From assembly GCA_948472605.1 (NCBI GenBank), contig CAOKUH010000077.1, forward strand, positions 1 through 6,997: a DNA stretch of 6,997 bases, read 5' to 3'. Positions 5,771 to 6,997 of the stretch are shown here, in pieces; within the stretch, counting starts at the first letter, position 1; every line of letters begins with the position of its first letter. The notes under the pieces are model-generated. The model saw nothing but the letters and a program-made list of their open reading frames with translations, ran no database searches and was not told the DNA's origin. Both the position numbers and the translations under genes were made by a program. The stretch is from an uncultured Mycoplasmatota bacterium. Lineage in GTDB: Bacteria; Bacillota_I; Bacilli_A; RF39; UBA660.

Positions 5771-5778
5771 ACCTCCTC
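5771..5778 (-). promoter_or_regulatory. Strong ribosome binding site fixing the start of the OB-fold gene
   Basis: GAGGAGGT on the minus strand lies six bases before the ATG at 5764. It falls inside the longer open frame that begins at 5800, which rules out the upstream ATG as the main start. Confidence 0.85.
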
Positions 5779-5782
5779 TACT

Positions 5783-5812
5783 ATTATCAAAAGCAAACAA
5801 TATAATGCTCGA
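5783..5812 (-). promoter_or_regulatory. Possible promoter of the OB-fold gene, degenerate copy of the shared motif
   Basis: On the minus strand TCGAGC (5812 to 5807) is separated by 18 bp from GATAAT (5788 to 5783). TCGA and the flanking ATT match the motifs ahead of the primase and recombinase genes, but GGC is missing. The predicted start would trim the 5' edge of the Shine-Dalgarno sequence, leaving a leader of about 12 bases. Other TATAAT-like hexamers (5829 to 5824) are available, so this call is weak. Confidence 0.28.
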
Positions 5813-5864
5813 ACTAAATTAAAATTATAATTTTTGCTTTTGTATCGCTAGTATATTGCTTTTT
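5788..5864. repeat. TTTGCTTTTG motif: inverted pair plus a near copy between the divergent genes
   Basis: CAAAAGCAAA (5788-5797) is the exact reverse complement of TTTGCTTTTG (5833-5842), and a near copy (ATTGCTTTTT) follows at 5855-5864. The first copy lies between the proposed -35 and -10 of the OB-fold gene; the last lies just upstream of the plus-strand promoter. One protein binding these sites could control both directions. Confidence 0.45.
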
Positions 5865-5878
5865 TGTATGCTATACTA
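5834..5878. repeat. Imperfect 22-23-bp tandem repeat upstream of the plus-strand gene
   Basis: The unit TTGCTTTT-GTATCGC-TAGTATA (5834-5855) is followed directly by TTGCTTTTTT-GTATGC-TATACTA (5856-5878). The second unit carries the extended -10 promoter. The layout suggests a local duplication that created stacked binding sites. Confidence 0.4.
5869..5877 (+). promoter_or_regulatory. Extended -10 promoter of the zinc-ribbon gene
   Basis: TGCTATACT combines a TGn extension with a five-of-six match to TATAAT. No TTGACA-like box lies 16-18 bp upstream, as is common for extended -10 promoters. Transcription would begin near 5884, about 60 bases before the ATG. Confidence 0.5.
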
Positions 5879-5879
5879 T

Positions 5880-5914
5880 TCCCTGCAAGATTTAAACACA
5901 TCCCTGCAAGATTT
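5880..5914. repeat. 14-bp perfect direct repeat at the predicted transcript start
   Basis: TCCCTGCAAGATTT occurs at 5880-5893 and 5901-5914, a 21-bp period or two helical turns, so both copies face the same side of the DNA. The repeats are much richer in G+C than their surroundings and cover the start site and early leader of the plus-strand gene. This is the usual position of a repressor operator. Confidence 0.65.
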
Positions 5915-5945
5915 TGTATCAAAATTAGAGGAGGATAGATAAAAA

Positions 5946-6932
5946 ATGATTCATATTATACTTGTAGAACTTTTCTTAAAAGATGGAAGATGTATTCCTT
6001 TACTTATAATAAAAAGAGATAATAAAAATATTTTTCGTAATCTCCATTATCTTATTGAGGAGAAAGAAGACACTGTATATGATCTCGATTTTAGATATGA
6101 CATATTCGATAGCTTATCTAAAGAAACATTAGATTTTTTTGAAAAAGAAATTTTTAACTTTTCGTATAAAAATTATTTTGATAGAAAAACATGGAATAAT
6201 ATTAAACATCGTTTCAAAATACATACACAGATTAATGAAGAGCTTCATTTGAGAGAAGTAAAAAAATTAATAAAAAAAACTGGTATGCCTTATAAACCAG
6301 TAATAAAATACGTTAGCAGTGAGGAACTAAAAAAAATATGGACTAATGAAGATTATAATATTAAGGATAATATAATTGAAGATTTAGGCTACATCATTTA
6401 TGATAGAAAAACTACAATAAGAGCAAAAGATGATGATAAAAGAACCGAAAAAGATATATTATTATATTTTTTAAACGCAGTTTTTTCATCTTATTACAAT
6501 TTTAAAATTGTCAAATGTAAAAACTGTAATAAATTTTTCTTTGCACAGAAAAGTGATGCAATATATTGTGATAGAATTTTTAAAGATAATAAAACTTGTA
6601 AAAATTTTATTAAATGTGAAAACTTAAAAAAAGGGAAAGGCTTATTTCCAAAATTAAGTAAAAGAATATATGAAATGCAAAAGAAAAAAGGATTATCAAC
6701 TTCATTCCTTAATGATGAAAACGAAATGTTAAGCAAATACCATAATGATAAAAGTTACCAAGTCAAGTTCTATTTATCTTATTATACGGATACCACTAAC
6801 GGAAATAAAGCTAAACAAAAAACAATAAATGACTTTAATTTAAAAGCGTATTTAGAACCATATTTAAAAGTTAATACCTTAATTAGAAATGAGATGTTTT
6901 CTACTGGTTCTATTGCACTTATACTGCAATAG
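5946..6932 (+). CDS. Unknown 328-aa protein with a four-Cys zinc ribbon, possible regulator
   Basis: No enzyme motif is evident. The clearest feature is a zinc-ribbon-like cluster at 191-218: C191-x2-C194, then FFFA, YC208 and TC218, with a further C224. This C-x2-C-(F)-YC-TC layout is seen in Bacillota proteins of unknown function (DUF6076-like from memory) and recalls CGNR zinc fingers of putative transcription regulators. Before it lies a long mixed region (1-185) with an N-terminal strand and several acidic or basic helices; after it comes a Lys-rich helical part (225-328) that could contact nucleic acid. The ATG at 5946-5948 follows AGAGGAGG. It is divergent from the replication genes and has an elaborate repeat-rich promoter, the usual position of a master regulator in mobile elements. 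Cargo with a defence or other accessory role remains possible. It is certainly a gene; its function is unknown. Confidence 0.8.
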   Translation: MIHIILVELFLKDGRCIPLLIIKRDNKNIFRNLHYLIEEKEDTVYDLDFRYDIFDSLSKETLDFFEKEIFNFSYKNYFDRKTWNNIKHRFKIHTQINEELHLREVKKLIKKTGMPYKPVIKYVSSEELKKIWTNEDYNIKDNIIEDLGYIIYDRKTTIRAKDDDKRTEKDILLYFLNAVFSSYYNFKIVKCKNCNKFFFAQKSDAIYCDRIFKDNKTCKNFIKCENLKKGKGLFPKLSKRIYEMQKKKGLSTSFLNDENEMLSKYHNDKSYQVKFYLSYYTDTTNGNKAKQKTINDFNLKAYLEPYLKVNTLIRNEMFSTGSIALILQ

Positions 6933-6940
6933 ATAAAATA

Positions 6941-6997
6941 TCATATTTTATTAAGTGCTACTAATACAACTACATTATATTTACTTTCTAAATCTTC
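6941..6997 (-). CDS. 3' end of a convergent gene running off the window (partial)
   Basis: Of the three minus-strand frames in the last 57 bases, only one is open to the edge. It reads EDLESKYNVVVLVALNKI and then TGA at 6941-6943, a protein-like ending with a charged helix and a hydrophobic beta strand. Its stop lies eight bases from the stop of the plus-strand gene, so the two genes converge with almost no gap. The product cannot be named from 18 residues. Confidence 0.4.
   Translation of the reverse strand, partial: EDLESKYNVVVLVALNKI

Noticed and set aside
5765..5800. Upstream ATG that would extend the OB-fold protein by 12 residues
   Set aside because: The near-perfect GAGGAGGT lies inside this extension at ideal spacing to the internal ATG at 5764, and the upstream ATG has no such site.
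6494..6736. 80-codon minus-strand open frame inside the zinc-ribbon gene
   Set aside because: It looks like a Leu/Phe-rich membrane protein only because it is antisense to Lys- and Asn-rich codons; no ribosome binding site.
6933..6951. 8-bp inverted repeat (ATAAAATA/TATTTTAT) between the convergent genes as a terminator
   Set aside because: The stem has no G-C pair, no T-run follows on either strand, and it overlaps the end of the partial gene.
1..6997. CRISPR array, tRNA or rRNA gene
   Set aside because: No regularly spaced long repeats and no cloverleaf or rRNA-like G+C-rich stretch on either strand.

Overview
This is a very AT-rich window, by eye about a quarter G+C. It has strong AGGAGG-type ribosome binding sites and TGA used as a stop, which points to a low-GC Bacillota host; nothing in it fixes the genus. 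The content is the recombination and replication end of an integrative mobile element, such as a phage satellite (PICI-like), an integrative mobilizable element or a prophage. No capsid, conjugation, resistance or tRNA genes are visible, and no att site can be seen.

Layout. On the minus strand, reading right to left, the block 2284 to 12 is a tight four-gene operon: a serine recombinase with a TTG start, an unknown 135-aa protein, a small winged-helix DNA-binding protein of excisionase type, and a tyrosine recombinase (integrase) with a GTG start. The last three overlap by a few bases. The integrase reading frame stops at 12-14, inside the usual KT-x-AS-x-R segment of the catalytic domain. 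The active-site Tyr, His and second Arg are therefore missing, and the gene looks broken by a nonsense codon. Upstream lies a gene-free AT-rich stretch (2285-2681) packed with TTTTAAAA palindromes and a 16-bp direct repeat; it is a candidate replication origin or a res site. Next, still on the minus strand, comes an 804-aa primase-helicase (5096 to 2682) and before it a 167-aa OB-fold-like probable ssDNA-binding protein (5764 to 5261). A divergent control region (5765-5945) separates these from a plus-strand 328-aa protein with a four-Cys zinc ribbon (5946-6932). The last 57 bases hold the 3' end of a convergent minus-strand gene.

How the parts fit. The OB-fold protein and primase-helicase would replicate the excised element, with the repeat-rich region beside the primase gene as the likely start site. 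Integrase and the excisionase-like protein would move it in and out of the chromosome. The serine recombinase could resolve multimers or invert DNA. The zinc-ribbon protein is a candidate regulator, but this is only inference.

The most notable non-coding signal is a motif (AAAACTT-N3-GGCTCGAT-N-ATT) matching at 18 of 22 positions ahead of both the serine recombinase and the primase. In each case it sits where a -35 box would be, exactly 17 bp from a perfect TATAAT. A degenerate third copy lies ahead of the OB-fold gene. This suggests the element's recombination and replication genes are controlled together by an unidentified factor.
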